The notes: generated by a model from the letters alone, not told the origin. DNA of 64,000 bases from Cryptomeria japonica (GCF_030272615.1 NC_081413.1:447808538-447872537); one strand, 5' to 3'; counted from the stretch's first letter, positions 1 through 11,402 are shown. Translations and numbers: made by a program.

Positions 1-194
1 CCCCTCTACAGGGTCCACTTGTAGTTGAGGAGCCTCGTTCTCCACCTCCACTTAGACCTTGTTGGGCTCGACAAACACTTGAGTCCGTGGGTTCTCTTGT
101 TGGGGATCCTTCAGATACATGGAGAACTCGATCACAACATTAGGATCTTCCACATGCATTCATTGCTACCGCTTCCGATCCATAGACATTTAGG

Positions 195-1690
195 GAAGCA
201 TCAGGGGTTCCTGAGTGGGACCAAGCTATGGAAGAAGAGTATAGTTCCTTGATGAGGAACAACACATGGGATTTAGTCCATCTTCCTAAGGGGAGAAAGA
301 TGGTTTGATGTAAGTGGATCTATCGAACCAAGTTTGCATCGGATGGTAGTGTGGATAAGTATAAGGCTCGGCTTGTTGTGAAAGGTTTCTCGTAGGTTGC
401 AGGTGTTGATTATACTGAGACCTTTGCACCCGTAGCCAAGATGAACTCCATTTGTTTGACACTTGCTATTGCTGCAGCTCATGGTTGGGTTGTACATCAG
501 ATGGATGTGAAGAGTGCTTTTCTTCATGGTGATCTTGATGAGGAGATTTATATGGAGCAGCCATAGGGTTTCATCCAGGATACTTCCTTGGTTTGCAGAC
601 TAAGGAAATCTCTCTATGGCCTTAAGCAGGCCCCCAGGGCTTGGTACACCAAGATGGATTCCTTTCTTCTCTCCATAGGGTTCACCAAGTGTCATTCTGA
701 TCCAAATGTCTACATTTTGTGATAGGATGACTCTCACTTGATACTTGTGCTCTATGTTGATGACTTGATCATTACAAGGAGTACTTCATCCATCATTAGC
801 AGGGTCAAATCTGCTTTGCATGACAGATTTGCTATGATTGACTTGGGTCTTTTGCACTACTTTCTTGGGATAGAGATTTCATAGTCACCTTTTGGGATTA
901 CACTATCGCAGCCCAAGTATGCTCTTGATCTACTTGCACACTTCATATGGCTGATTGTAAACCTGCACCGACTCCCTTTCTTTCAAGAGTCAAGCTTGAG
1001 GCTCAATGTTCTTCTCCACCAGTTGATGCCACTTTGTATTGTCAACTTGTGGGTAGTCTCATCTACTTGACTCATACACACCCTAATATTTCATTTGTAG
1101 TTGGCATGGTTTCTCACTTCATGTAGGAACCCCATGAGCTTCATTGGAAAGTTGCCAAATGCATCCTTCATTATATCTAGGGTACACATCACTATGGGAT
1201 GCACTATGCAGCAGGCACAGGACTTCGCTTGGTTGGTTACACAGACTCCGACTGGCCTGGTGATCTAGTTGATTGTAAGTCTACTTCTGGTTACAGTTTT
1301 CACCTTGGTTTAGGCCCCATTTGTTGGCAGAGCAAGAAGAAACATGCTATTGCTCTCTCTTTGACTGAGGCTGAGTATTGAGGCACTGTTAATGCAGTGA
1401 TTGAGACCATTTGGCTCTAGCAGATTCTCATAGAGTTATGATTCACCACTCCATGGCCGACAGTTCTACATTGTGACAATCAGAGTGCTATTGTGATCTC
1501 AAAGAACCCAGTCTAGCACCAGCAGACCAAACACATCGAGATTCATATGCACTATATCTGAGAGCTCATCTAGGAGTAGGTCATTGATTTGCAGTATTGT
1601 CCTACAACAGAGCAGGTTGATGACATATTCACCAAACCTTTCACCAAGAGTAAGTTCCAGCAGTTGCGAGCTCTCTTGGGGGTGTGGGAT
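195..1690 (+). pseudogene. Copia RT-RNase H pseudogene (element E)
   Basis: Translation gives a copia reverse transcriptase followed by RNase H. Visible RT blocks are NNTWDLV, KARLVVKGFS, QMDVKSAFLHGDL, LRKSLYGLKQAPRAWY and the catalytic VLYVDDLIIT near 748-777. RNase H shows YTDSDWPGD near 1240, SLTEAEY near 1360, LHCDNQSAIV near 1470 and the C-terminal block [12 protein letters not shown] near 1622. The YVDD core is intact, but at least ten in-frame stops, many at CAG-to-TAG or CGA-to-TGA type positions, and a frameshift near 930-960 break it. In the live family this polyprotein copies the element's RNA into DNA in cytoplasmic particles. It cannot be translated as one protein. Confidence 0.93.
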
Positions 1691-1975
1691 GTGTCATTTG
1701 GGGGGGTCAGCTGACTTCTCCTTCCTCTCTTATGGGGGGAACTTTTTCCTCTTTGAGTTTTTTTGTCCTTCTTCTTTGAGAGTCTTTTGTACATTCATCT
1801 CTCTTTTGGGGGGGAGTTTTTCCCACTTGGTTTTCTCCCTTTCTCCATTTGTGAGAGATTGCATTGCATAGTTTTGCTTGCATTTGCATATTGTACATGG
1901 GTACCTATCATGGCCTTGTAGCTGGGACCCATCTTGCATTGTTGACTTGAGTCTTCATTCCCATAAGTTGCACTT
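1691..1975 (+). other. 3' untranslated stretch of element E
   Basis: Between the end of RNase H and the polypurine tract there is no coding signal. It contains repeated short G and T runs, for example TTGGGGGGG near 1698 and CTTTTGGGGGGGAG near 1804, resembling extra purine tracts. The small ORFs predicted on both strands here have no recognisable motif. Confidence 0.6.
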
Positions 1976-1984
1976 AAGTGGGGG
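1976..1984 (+). other. Polypurine tract of element E
   Basis: AAGTGGGGG sits directly against the TGTTGGAG start of the 3' LTR. This is the usual plant copia plus-strand primer arrangement and fixes the orientation of the element. Confidence 0.85.
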
Positions 1985-2430
1985 TGTTGGAGTAAATAAA
2001 TATTCATTCTGGATATTATTACACTTACTTAAGTTAACTTTGGATAATGCATCTCTTCGTAGTTTGGATTTGAGACACTTAGGGAAGTGTGCACATAGGG
2101 ATAGAGCTTGTAGGAGAAATTCCACCTTTTGTGGTCTTATTTTGCTATTACACTCCACATTTGGTGGGTCATCCACCTCTTGTGGAATATTATATTATTT
2201 CTCCTACCTACCCCTAGCATTTCTTACCTACCCTTGTTTCTCATTGAGCCACGTCATATTTGTGTGCTCATACATCCATATGGCCTTGCCTATATAAGCG
2301 AGCCTCTATTCATTGTATTGGTTAATCCAGTTGATCATTTTACATATTGATGAGAATACAGTTTGTTCTCATCATTCTATTGTCTCTTTTATGCTTTTCA
2401 TTATGCCCTTGATCTTGGCAAAATCCTACA
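1985..2430 (+). repeat. 3' LTR of element E (446 bp)
   Basis: Begins TGTTGGAGTAAATA after a polypurine tract and ends ATCCTACA, giving TG...CA ends. A TATA box, TATATAA, lies at 2291-2297 in a suitable U3 position, followed by a GAGCCTCTATTC region where transcription would start. The partner 5' LTR is outside the window, so divergence cannot be measured. Confidence 0.85.
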
Positions 2431-2445
2431 AATAGGTTTTAAAAT

Positions 2446-2590
2446 GATTTGATAGCTTAAGTTACTTCAGTTTGATTTGATTGATTTGATAGCTTAAGTT
2501 GCTTGAGTTTAATTTGATAGATTTGATAGCATAAATTGTTTCAGTTTGATTTGATAGATTTGATGGATTAGCGATCATTTTGATTTGATA
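2446..2590. repeat. 37-bp minisatellite, about 3.9 copies
   Basis: Units begin GATTTGATAGC at 2446, 2483 and 2520, with a fourth diverged unit from 2557. Spacing is exactly 37 bp for the first three. The consensus is rich in TTTGAT and TTAAGTT. It lies between the E LTR and the PMD-like region of element A and codes for nothing visible. Confidence 0.85.
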
Positions 2591-2919
2591 GATAGATAAG
2601 TGATGATTGATCTAATTCTCTTGGAAAATAGGAGAATCTTGATGTTCTCCAATGTTGGGAGAAATTATTGGCAGTATGTCATTTAGTACTAGAGCTAACA
2701 TAGGTAGAGGTTAGACATATAGATGCCTGTGGTTTATGTCATTTGTTGTAATATTCCTAATATTACACATAATAGATGATTATTGATGGCATTTGCCGAT
2801 TGATGGCACAGTGAGCATGACACTTTCCACTTGCCCACAGGTAAGATTAGTGGAAACCATATGTTGATTGTTAGCCATGGATGGATGATGCATGAACATT
2901 ACCATTTATCATGAAGAGT

Positions 2920-4290
2920 AGATATCTCATTGGTCAGACTCCTTATATTATTGAGCGATAGTTGATTAGTTGCATTCTTAGACAGTTTGGTATCATCCAA
3001 CCTATGCCTAGTGGTGTGACGATATATGCTCGGCAATATAGAGATAGGCGAGATTGGGGACCTTCTTTGTCATTTGAGGTTTCTTGCTACTCCAAGAGTG
3101 GCTTATGATATGATATTGCACATTATTGATCTTGGTGCTACTACAAAGTATGTTCATTACATACTAGCACATCCATTTCCTTGTATTACTGATCCAACAG
3201 ATCCACCTCCTAGCTCAGAAGATGAGGATGATGATTTAGATGATCCAGGTGTTAGGAGACGGAGATGGAGATGAGAGCTTAGAGCTTCTCAAGAGGCTAA
3301 CGGAGATGGAGATGAGGGTGGAGGTGGAGGTGGGGGTGGTAGGAGACCTGGATGGAGGGGAGGTCGATTGAGAGTCTGTGGAGGACCGTTTGGACCGGTT
3401 GGCAAGATTGAGAGACCATGTCCTATGGGTGTGAGGGAGGTTGGATGTATTGGGAGGGAGCATGGTAGGGTAGGGATGAGAGCACCGAGAGGGGTTTCCA
3501 TTGACAGGAGGAGTCAGGATGACTAGACTGGATGGGGTTATAGGAGAGGCATTGATTTTGGTCATATTCAACCAGTTTCCATTGACAGGAGGAGTCAGGA
3601 TGACTAGACTGGATGGGGGTTATAGGAGAGGCATTGATTTTGATCATATTCAACTAGACCCTAGGGTTATTACAGCTCATGGTGGAGATGATGAGGATCT
3701 AGAGGATCATGTTCCACTTATTAGATGATGAGTTCTAAGAGCTACTTAGACTAAGATGCCAGCAAGTGGAGATGGAGGTGGTGAGGAGTGGATTGGGGTT
3801 CATGCACCACATCAGAATTTGCTAGAGCAGGATGCACTAGAGCATGACATTCCAAAGCAGGTTGCACTAGAGCATGATATGCCAGAGCAGGAGACCATTG
3901 ATAGTCTTAGAGCATAAATTGATAAGCTTTGAGAACAAGTACAGACTCTCATAGCTGAGAGGGATAGAGCTGTTAGGAGACACCAGGATACTCAGGGCCT
4001 TCTTGATCATATTCAATAGGTTGGATCAAGTACTCTCTTGGTTGAAACTGTTAGACAATTAGTTTGGGCTGGGAAGGAGACTTCCCACTGGCGATGATGA
4101 TATGAGGAGGTAGTTGCAAAGACCCAGAGAGTGGGTAGTTATCATACCACCATGTTGATGGATACTAGCAATGGTGGGGTCATGGGACCTCGTCAGAGCA
4201 CTGGTGATCATGGGTGACAGGTATCTGGAGGATCTTCTCACCCATAGCCACAAAGATGTACAGAGTCAGGTGGTTGTGGTATAGGACAAC
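2920..4290 (+). pseudogene. Antisense PMD-like pseudogene in element A
   Basis: Read on the strand opposite to A's own genes. Near 2940-3090 the frame gives PYIIER, ILRQFGIIQPMP and RDRRDWGPSLSFEV, the pattern of the C-terminal part of plant mobile domain proteins (aminotransferase-like family, which includes MAIL1). Stops interrupt it near 2958, 3108 and later. It is followed by an acidic tract (SSEDEDDDLDDPG near 3218), a Gly/Arg-rich stretch at 3290-3420, a tandem duplication, and a short helical segment near 3940-4010. The N-terminal half would lie left of element E. PMD proteins act in nuclear gene silencing and development in plants and also occur inside transposons. Family assignment is from pattern memory, not a search. 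Confidence 0.6.
3494..3656 (+). repeat. 81-bp tandem duplication inside PMD-like region
   Basis: The segment starting GTTTCCATTGACAGG at 3494 recurs at 3575 almost unchanged. The second copy has one extra G in its GGATGGGGG run, so the two copies read in different frames. Confidence 0.9.
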
Positions 4291-4296
4291 CGTGAC

Positions 4297-5090
4297 TTGA
4301 TTTGGAGGAACTTGTATTGTTTATCTAATATCAATGTATACTTGGACTTTTTATTGTTTTATGATGATTCTATATGTAGACATCGACTTTATATGATGAT
4401 GATCTTTATTATGCATGTTATTCTATTTGATGATGATCTATATGCATTGATTATATGGATGATGATTAGATTGATGATGATATTTATGCAAGTTACTCTA
4501 TTTGATGATGATCTATATGCATTGATTATATGGATGATGTTATGATATTTTCTTGCGTTATGATAATGACTGACATGATGCAATGATAAATGTTTTTGAT
4601 TTTCAATTTTGATGATCTTGGATGCAAATGAAAATGATTAATAACTTAAATGATGCAAATGCAATGATCTATATGGAAATGCAAATGAATGATTGAGTTG
4701 TCTTTTGATTTATATGTAATGCTTATAATGATTATGAATCTAAGTACAAAGATGCAACTAAATGATCATTAATGAACTTTACTAATAACGCAAATAATAA
4801 TGATGATACACTACATGATGAATGAAATGCACTTAATTGAATGCAAATTAATGCAATGATTTAAATGCAACTAAATGAAATGGATGATGATTAAATGCAA
4901 ATTGTTTTGTTTGTCCAGGTATACTCAATCTTTATTCATGACCATTATGTTAATTATATGATATTCTTATAATGCAACTAACATTGAATGCTTATAATGC
5001 AAATGAATAATGAGCTAATGAAATGATCTAACTAAAAATGTTACTGCCATTATTCATATGGCATCTTGCAGCAGTACTTGATTTCATCAT
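4297..5090. other. ATG-rich low-complexity noncoding region (A)
   Basis: No gene is visible. The stretch is very AT-rich with dense ATGATG and AATGCAAATG words. It holds a 75-bp tandem duplication: TTCTATTTGATGATGATC near 4421 recurs near 4496. Element B has a similar low-complexity region (16260-17570) in the same place, between its PMD-like segment and the conserved block. Confidence 0.7.
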
Positions 5091-5091
5091 T

Positions 5092-5342
5092 GAGCTTTAA
5101 AATGTTGTAAGAAAATACAAGCAACTTGACATAATGATTCAAGATGACCTGAGTATTTCTTACATGGATTTTGATATAGCAAGTTAATACAAGCAACTTG
5201 ATATAATGGATCAAGTTGACCAGAGTATTTCTTGTAGAATAGACAAGGATTATCTCCTTTCATACATGACTTGGAATGTCATCCTTGATCTTTTGCTGAT
5301 CATATCCTAAGACAAGTACATACCATAGTAAGAGATAAACCA
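5092..5342. other. Noncoding block conserved between A and B
   Basis: About 250 bp here align over their whole length with 17575-17830 in element B, including AAGAAAATACAAGCAACTTG, an internal near-repeat (AATACAAGCAACTTGA twice about 82 bp apart), GACAAGGAT and GCTGATCATATCCT. It lies downstream of integrase in both elements and has no long ORF. It survives much better than the surrounding spacers, so it may be a 3' cis-acting RNA or DNA signal of this family. Confidence 0.8.
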
Positions 5343-6155
5343 TAGACAATAATCAAAGAAAATAATTATGCCCCATCATAGCTTCTCTAGTCATGGACAT
5401 CCTTGAGTCGCATAGAGTACATGATTAGCAATAAAAGCGAGATATAAACACTGAATCTTGTATGTCATTCACATGTTCTTATGGTCATTAATTGATATAA
5501 TCATGTTGATGAATGATATTTGATAATCCTTTATTACTTGCTGATCGTTTATTCAGTTTCTGAGTTTCATGATTAAGTTGTTGATGAAATGCCTTGATTT
5601 TTTGTTGCTTTGTTGCTCATTATCTATTTCAAAACCCAAGATGTTTTTGGTTTTTCTAAGTTTCTCAAATGTTTTAGATTTTTCAAAGATTCAAGAGATC
5701 ACCTTAGCAAAAGAAATTAGAATTTTGTCCCCAGTGGAAACAAAAATTTCTCATGGATGTATAAATTGATCAAGATCCAAACTATGGGGGGATACAAATG
5801 CAGATTGATTGATTATGTTTAGATCCAAGATAGTGGCTACGACAAGTATGTCAAAGATTGATAACTATTGGTAAGCTACATATTTTCTGCTAATGGTTCA
5901 GAGCAATGGATAAGATAGGATATGATGGAAGCGATAGATTGGATATGATGAAGTGGATAGGTGCGCAAAGCGATCTCATAGATGGAGGAACTCACTTTTT
6001 AGATAGCGCCTATTTACCAAGTTTTCACCATCTAAATTTATTGCATTTTTTTCCATATTTTGATTTTTTTTAGGGATTTTTTTTCTTTTTGGATGTTTAC
6101 TGAATTTTTTCAAGACTTTATATGCTTTCTATTGATTTTTTTTGGACTTTATATC
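5343..6155. other. 3' noncoding spacer of A after integrase
   Basis: Sequence between the conserved block and the integrase stop codon, without a supported gene. It contains T-rich runs at 6040-6150. The words CCAAGTTTTCACCATC near 6018 match a similar site in B at 18774-18790, showing that the two elements share this spacer too. Confidence 0.6.
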
Positions 6156-7420
6156 TCAAGCATAGCATTTCTTGAGATGAATAGAATTGATAGGTTCATA
6201 AAACCAATCACCTTTAGGGGTAGATAATTTGTTTGCTCCTAATCCATATGTTGCTACTATGACAAAAGGTCCTAGCCAATTTGGTTCAAAATTTCCCTTC
6301 TTGTCTTGGTCTTGCTAATTTCTTGGATTCTCCCCTAGAACTATATCGCCAATCTGAAAAATGTGCGGCATGACCTTGTGGTTATAACTTCTTACCATTC
6401 TTTATTGATATACTTTTAAATGATCTACTGCATTTTGGCAACATTCCTGAATCAATTCAAGTTCCTGGAGTTGAGAGACTCATTGTCATTCTTCTAGTAT
6501 AAGACTTTGCAAGGATACTCGTAGAGAAGGCATCTCTACTTCTATAGGTAGTATGACTTCTAATCCATAGACCAAAAAATATGGAGTTGCCCCTATTGGA
6601 GTGCGGATGCTAGTTCAATATGCCCAAAGAGTAGGATTTAGCTGAATGTGCCAGTGTTTTCTAGCTTCATTGACTATTTTCTTCAAGATAGTTTTGTTTG
6701 ATGCCTCAGCTTGACCATTTCCCTGTGGCTAATATGTAGTAGAAAACCTCTGTTGGATATGAAATTGTTCACATAGCTCCTTCACATCTTAATTTTTGAA
6801 TGGTCTTCCATTATCAATGATAATGGTCATAGGAACTCCATAGCGATAGATTATATAATTCAAAATAAATGATGATATTTTTTTTCCTATCACTATTGTT
6901 AAAGGCACTGCTTCAATCCATTTAGTAAAATATTTAGTAGCAATCAAAATAACCTTATGTCCATTAGAAGATGAGGGATTTATTTTTCCTACCAAATCAA
7001 GGCCCCATTGAGAACATGGCCATGATCCTGTCATAGGATATAACTCTTGTGCTTGTGCATGAATGAGATTTCCATGGATTTGACATTGTTTGCATTTTCT
7101 AGCATATGTGAATGAATCTCTCTCCATAGTAGGCTGATAGTAACCCATACGAAGAAGTTTCTTAGCCAATGTTAAACCACTTGAGTGTGTGCCACAAATA
7201 CCTGTATGAATGTTGTTAAGAACTGTTTTAGATTCTTCTTGTTCAAGACATCTCAACAAAGTACCATCTAAACCACGCCTATATAGGATTTGAATAATAA
7301 TGGTATAGCAAGAGGACTGGCAGAAAAAATTCCTTCTCTGATTGTGGGATAAGTCAAGAGGAAGGATATTTTCTTTTAAATATTGATAAGTTTGACCTTA
7401 TGAGGATTGACTGGTTCCTG
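6156..7420 (-). pseudogene. Gypsy integrase pseudogene (element A)
   Basis: Reads on the minus strand from about 7420 to a stop at 6156-6158. The N-terminal zinc region shows H and C ligands around CGTHSSG and CKQCQIHGNLIHA. The catalytic core has GLDLVGKINPSSSNGHK, AVPLTIV, IIIDNGRPFKN and [10 protein letters not shown], so the D, D and E positions are present. The C-terminal region ends HLKKCYA. Stops occur after PFKN, within the PQGNG region and in the C-terminal half. Integrase joins the new DNA copy to host DNA; this copy is broken. It follows RNase H directly, the order of Ty3/gypsy elements. Confidence 0.92.
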
Positions 7421-7489
7421 ATATATGGAAAATTTGGTAGGCATGATGGGATTGAATGGTAGGGGTCAAGGTATCTTCCATGATAAATT

Positions 7490-8015
7490 CGTAACGTTGT
7501 TAATTCTCCTTATTTTGAAAGAGAGATGCTATTGTAGCCATTGCATCTGCTGCTTTATTTTGATTTCTTGGAATCTGAGTGAATGATATTTCTTTAAAGT
7601 GTTCTTTAAACTCCTCTACCAGATGTTTGTATGGCATGAGCTTAACATCCTTAGTTTGATATTCATCATTTATTTGATTGATGATAAGCTGTGAATCACC
7701 ATAGACATGTAGTTATTTTATGTTCCATTCAATGGCCATTTTAAGTCCAATAGCCAATGCCTCATACTTTACAGTATTATTGGTGCATGGAAACTGCAGT
7801 CCATATGATTTTGGAATTGTGTATCCCTGAGGTGTGATGAAAAAGATTCATGTGCCTGATCCATATTGTGTATAAGAACCATCAAAGTTCAATTCCCAAA
7901 AGTTTGTACTTACTATCAAGATATCTGCATCAGGAAATTCTATGTGTAAAGGCATGTCATTTTGTAAAGGTGCATCAGTCAATTGATCAGCAATGACTTG
8001 TCCCTTGATAGCTTT
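7490..8015 (-). pseudogene. RNase H pseudogene (element A)
   Basis: Continues directly from the RT frame after one stop near 8015. The segment includes KGQVIADQL, ELNFDGSYTQYGSG (first catalytic D), KYEALAIGL (E), VYGDSQLIINQ (D) and NQNKAADAMATIA (D). All four acidic positions of the RNase H active site are still readable, while stops at about four places inactivate the frame. It degrades the RNA strand during reverse transcription. The plant Tat-type layout, with RNase H between RT and integrase, is kept. Confidence 0.9.
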
Positions 8016-9338
8016 TCAGTCAACATACTCTATATCAAATTCACTCAGTATCATAACCCATTTGGCTAGTCTCCCTGTCAAAGTTGACTTGCTCAACAAA
8101 TATTTGAGTGGATCTATCATTGCTATTAGTTTCACATAATGAATCAACATATAATGCCACAACTTCTGAGTTGCAAATACAACTACTAGACATGTCTTTT
8201 CTATTGAGTAATAATTTAATTCATAACCAACAAGCATTCTACTAATATAATATGATGCTATCTCTTTTCCTTCTTCATCATGTTGAGCTAGGAGAGATCC
8301 TAATGATACATTTTTAATTGAAATATAGAGCAACAATGGTTTCCCTTTGGTTGGTGATACCAGTACTGGAGGACTCATAAGATATTCTTTTATTTGCAAG
8401 AAAGCTTCTTCACATTTTAGATCCCATTTGAATGGAATATTTTTATGTAGAAGATGGGTGAATGGAATACATCGATCTGCTAACTGAGAGATAAATCTCC
8501 TAATTGATTGCAATCTTCCTTGTAAAGATCGCAATTGACTTATGTTCCTAGGTGACTCCATCTCCATGATGGCTTTGATCTTTTCAGGATCTACTTCAAT
8601 TCCATGAGCTGATATAATGCACCCAAGGAGCTTTCCAGAGGTTACCCCAAATGCACATTTCTTTGGATTTAATCTCAATTGATATCTTTCCAGCCTGTCA
8701 AAAATATTTCTTAAGATGTTCAAATGTTCTTGTCTTGTATGAGATTTTGCAAGTATGTCATTGACATAATCTTCCATAAATTTATGCATCATATCATGGA
8801 AAATTGTCGTCATAGCCCTTTGATAAGTTGCTCCTGCATTCTTAAGCCCAAATGGCATAACATTCCAGCAATATGTTCCCCATGCACAAGTGAAAGTTGT
8901 CTTTTCTTGATCTTCAGGTGTGATTCTTATTTTATTATATCCTGAGAAGCCATCAATTAATGAAAACATTTCATGCCTTGCTGACAAGTCCACTATTATA
9001 TCAATGTTTGATAGCAAGAAATCATCTTTCGGACATGATTTATCTAGATCTCTGAAATTTGTACAAACTCTTATGCTTTTATCTAGTTTGGACACTGGTA
9101 CAATACTTGAAACCCATTCTGGATAAGCAACAGGTCTTATAAAACCCACTTCTAATAGTTTCTTCAGCTCAGTTTTTACAAGAAGAGCAATGTGTGGATG
9201 TGTATTTCTTAGCTTTTTATTAACTGGTCTTGCATTTAAATCCACATTAAGATGATGCATGATAAGATCTGGATTAAGTCTTGGCATATCTGAATAGGAC
9301 CAAGCAAAATTTATTTGTCCTTGCTTAAAGAATTCCAT
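8016..9338 (-). pseudogene. Reverse transcriptase of element A, catalytic D changed
   Basis: An open frame of 440 residues covering the complete gypsy RT plus the connection to RNase H. Blocks: CTNFRDLDKSCPKDDF, FSLIDGFSGYNKI, VMPFGLKNAGATYQRAM, and the active-site block MEDYVNDILAKS near residue 193, where the family has YVDD. The second aspartate of the first pair is therefore asparagine, which should abolish polymerase activity. Further on are GKLLGCIISAHGIEVDP, LQGRLQSIRRFISQLA and LLLYIS. It is the longest open frame left in A. Upstream the frame continues toward the linker after a stop at 9420. Confidence 0.95.
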
Positions 9339-9419
9339 GCATTCTTTCTTCTCTTCTTCTGATAATGAGGCATCATAATGAAGTATTTTAGGATCCTTTG
9401 ATGTACCAATGTTTACTGT

Positions 9420-9923
9420 TTATGTTGGTTCTATCAGGCTAGTAGATCTCTCTTGAAAATATGCAGGAATAATGTCAAACTTTCCATCTTCTAGTGCCTC
9501 AAAGAGGTTCTCGCCATCAGATATGTCCTTTATTTTCTCTTTTGATTGATCTAGTGTTGCCATGAAATGGTTTTCAATAATAGGTCTCTTTCCTTGTTTT
9601 ATTTCTCTTTTGTGACTGGACAGTTTGGAATTCTCCCAACTACAAGAAACATTACTTGATTCTACAATGAAAGATATCTTAGGTGCGATGGGTTTGATAG
9701 CATTAAGGTACATGGCTAGGTCATGATCATTGGAAAAGAAATTCAGTTTAGGGTTGTCTAAATTATCCCAATCAATTAGTTCAGGATGAAGAAGGGGTAA
9801 ATCATAATCGTTGTCATCATTAGGTATTTCAACGTTCATGACATAATGATCATAATTTGGCATAGAATAGGTACTATCATAGATTAAATGTTTTTGAGAA
9901 TTGTCATTCCCAACGTCTCCCAA
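9420..9923 (-). pseudogene. Acidic pol linker before RT (element A)
   Basis: A 167-residue open frame between the protease region and RT. It contains PLLHPELIDWDNLDNP, acidic runs, and SDGENLFEALEDGKFDIIP. Element B has the same block order at 22247-22708 (HPELIKWNQPNPP, SNGENLSEAPEDERFDILP), so this is a conserved part of the polyprotein rather than a chance ORF. I do not recognise a domain. In related gypsy elements this position joins protease to RT. Confidence 0.7.
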
Positions 9924-10309
9924 TTGGATCTAACAAAATAAATATTAACATTTTGTAGTTCACACTCAAGTGGTTCTTCAACTAATGTTTGTCCCTTAAA
10001 TGAATGGATTATATCAACACACATGTCTTTAATACTGCAAATCTCTTCTTGATTGACGTCATTTGCATTTTGGAGTTGACATACTTTTGTACATGATAAA
10101 GAGGATTCTTCTGCTAGATTTTGTCTCCTTTCAAGCTCAACTTCTTCTTTACCTTTGATGGTAATCTCCTATTCTTTCTTTTCATGTTCTTCTTGCTTCT
10201 TTTGTTTATTGATTACTATTTTTGCCGCTTGATGTAGCTTTTCTTGCCATTTTTCTTCTTTAGAAACTGATTTCTTTCTCCACTTTTGTTGTTGATGATT
10301 ATGTTACTT
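9924..10309 (-). other. Charged pol spacer of element A
   Basis: Between the G-patch and the acidic linker the minus strand reads as a Lys/Glu/Gln-rich stretch (for example EEKWQEKLHQAAKIVINK and INKQKKQEEHEKKE) with a few stops, likely a helical or coiled-coil spacer of the pol polyprotein. No enzymatic motif is visible. Confidence 0.55.
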
Positions 10310-10470
10310 TTGATTGGATTTTAGATATCCAAGCCCAGATTTATCTTCTTTAGATTGTGAGTGTGGACAAATAGGTTCTGAAATACCTTGATGTTGCTTA
10401 CCAATTGGTCCTTTCCCTTCAGAACCCATTTTTTGCATGATTTCATAACCTTTGCCATACTATTTCATGG
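10310..10470 (-). pseudogene. G-patch motif between protease and RT (element A)
   Basis: Minus-strand translation gives YGKGYEIMQKMGSEGKG, PIGKQHQGISEPI and KSGLGYLKS. Spacing of the glycines, the hydrophobic IMQKMG core and the terminal GLGY match the G-patch, a short RNA-binding and helicase-activating motif. The same feature sits in the same place in element B at 23310-23480. One stop precedes it. In some retroviruses a G-patch follows the protease; its role here is inferred. Confidence 0.7.
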
Positions 10471-10739
10471 GAATATTGACTTCTGCTTCTACTACTATAG
10501 TTTTATCTTCATCCTTGTACAACCAACCAAGAATGTCTTTTTTCTTCTTCAAGAGTTTCAGCACTAACAAATGTTACTTTAAACATATGTTTTTATCTTT
10601 CTGGCATCTTTGATTGAATATCTATAGGCTTTCCATATGACTTAGGGGAAAGTGGAAAATTATGCAAAGAATATTTTTCCATTCCTTCATCATTTAATTT
10701 GAGCTTTTCCTCAAAAGTTTCCCATAACTTTTCTTCAAT

Positions 10740-11354
10740 TTATTTGGTAGGATATACTAATTCTGTATTATCTGGAACTCTTGTATCTTGTGTTGGCTTC
10801 AAATTATTGCAATATTGACTAGAATCTACAATTACAGTGATTTGTTGTACTTCATGAGGAAATTTTACACATTGATGATATGTAGAAGGAACTACTTTAA
10901 TCTTGTGAATCCATGGTCTTCCTAGAAGAATGTTGTAAGAGAGGTTAAAATCTAAAACCTGACACAATGTATTCCTTTCCATAGGTCCTGTTTTGATTGG
11001 TAGCATAGCAGTTCCTTTAGAAGAACGTTCTGCTTCGTCATAAGCCTGGATGGTTATTTTCTTTTTCGGGTCTACTGCATTTTTTGAATATCCCAAAGCT
11101 TTTATCAAACTTAATGCACAAATGTTTAAGCCAACTCCTCTATCTATGAGTACACATTTGACATGGGTTTTATTGATGGTGACTTCAACATGTAAGGGAG
11201 CCTTGTGAGGATGTTGCAAGGATACATCATCATTTTCAGAAAATGATAAGCAATGAGGAGCTATAAGGTGTCCTACCATATTTTGGAACTGATCTATATC
11301 CAAATGTTTTGAAATTGTTTCCACTAAGGCTTTCTCCAAAATTTCCTTATGCAT
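10740..11354 (-). pseudogene. Aspartic protease region (element A)
   Basis: A 204-residue open frame. The active-site block reads VLIDRGVGLNICALSL, the position where gypsy proteases of this type have a D(T/S/N)G triplet; D and G are kept. Downstream are ILLGRPWIHKIKVVPSTYHQ, the conserved second half (LGRPW), and KFPHEV. It follows gag directly after a stop at 11402. Such a protease would cut the Gag-Pol polyprotein. The same arrangement is seen in element B at 23830-24470. Confidence 0.85.
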
Positions 11355-11402
11355 AGGTGAAACTTTGAGAAGTTCTAAAATTGATATTTGAGTAGGTATT
11401 CT

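Larger units (their letters stand above)
1..2430 (+). mobile_element. Element E: Ty1/copia retrotransposon, 3' part
   Basis: The left edge of the window opens inside a copia-type element read on the + strand. The order is end of the integrase-RT spacer, reverse transcriptase, RNase H, polypurine tract and a 3' LTR ending at 2430. The 5' LTR, gag, protease and integrase lie outside the window. Beyond 2430 the sequence switches to a minisatellite and then to the PMD-like part of gypsy element A, so E probably inserted into A. The base after the LTR starts AATAG, the expected right copy of a target duplication; the left copy is not visible. Confidence 0.9.

Noticed and set aside
1584-2350. Overlapping small ORFs with hydrophobic stretches on both strands
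   Set aside because: They lie in the 3' untranslated part and LTR of element E and have no shared motif.
1-2430. Idea that the copia at the left edge is the missing half of element C
   Set aside because: It already contains RT, RNase H and 3' LTR, whereas C should still read integrase into RT after 63979. They are different elements.
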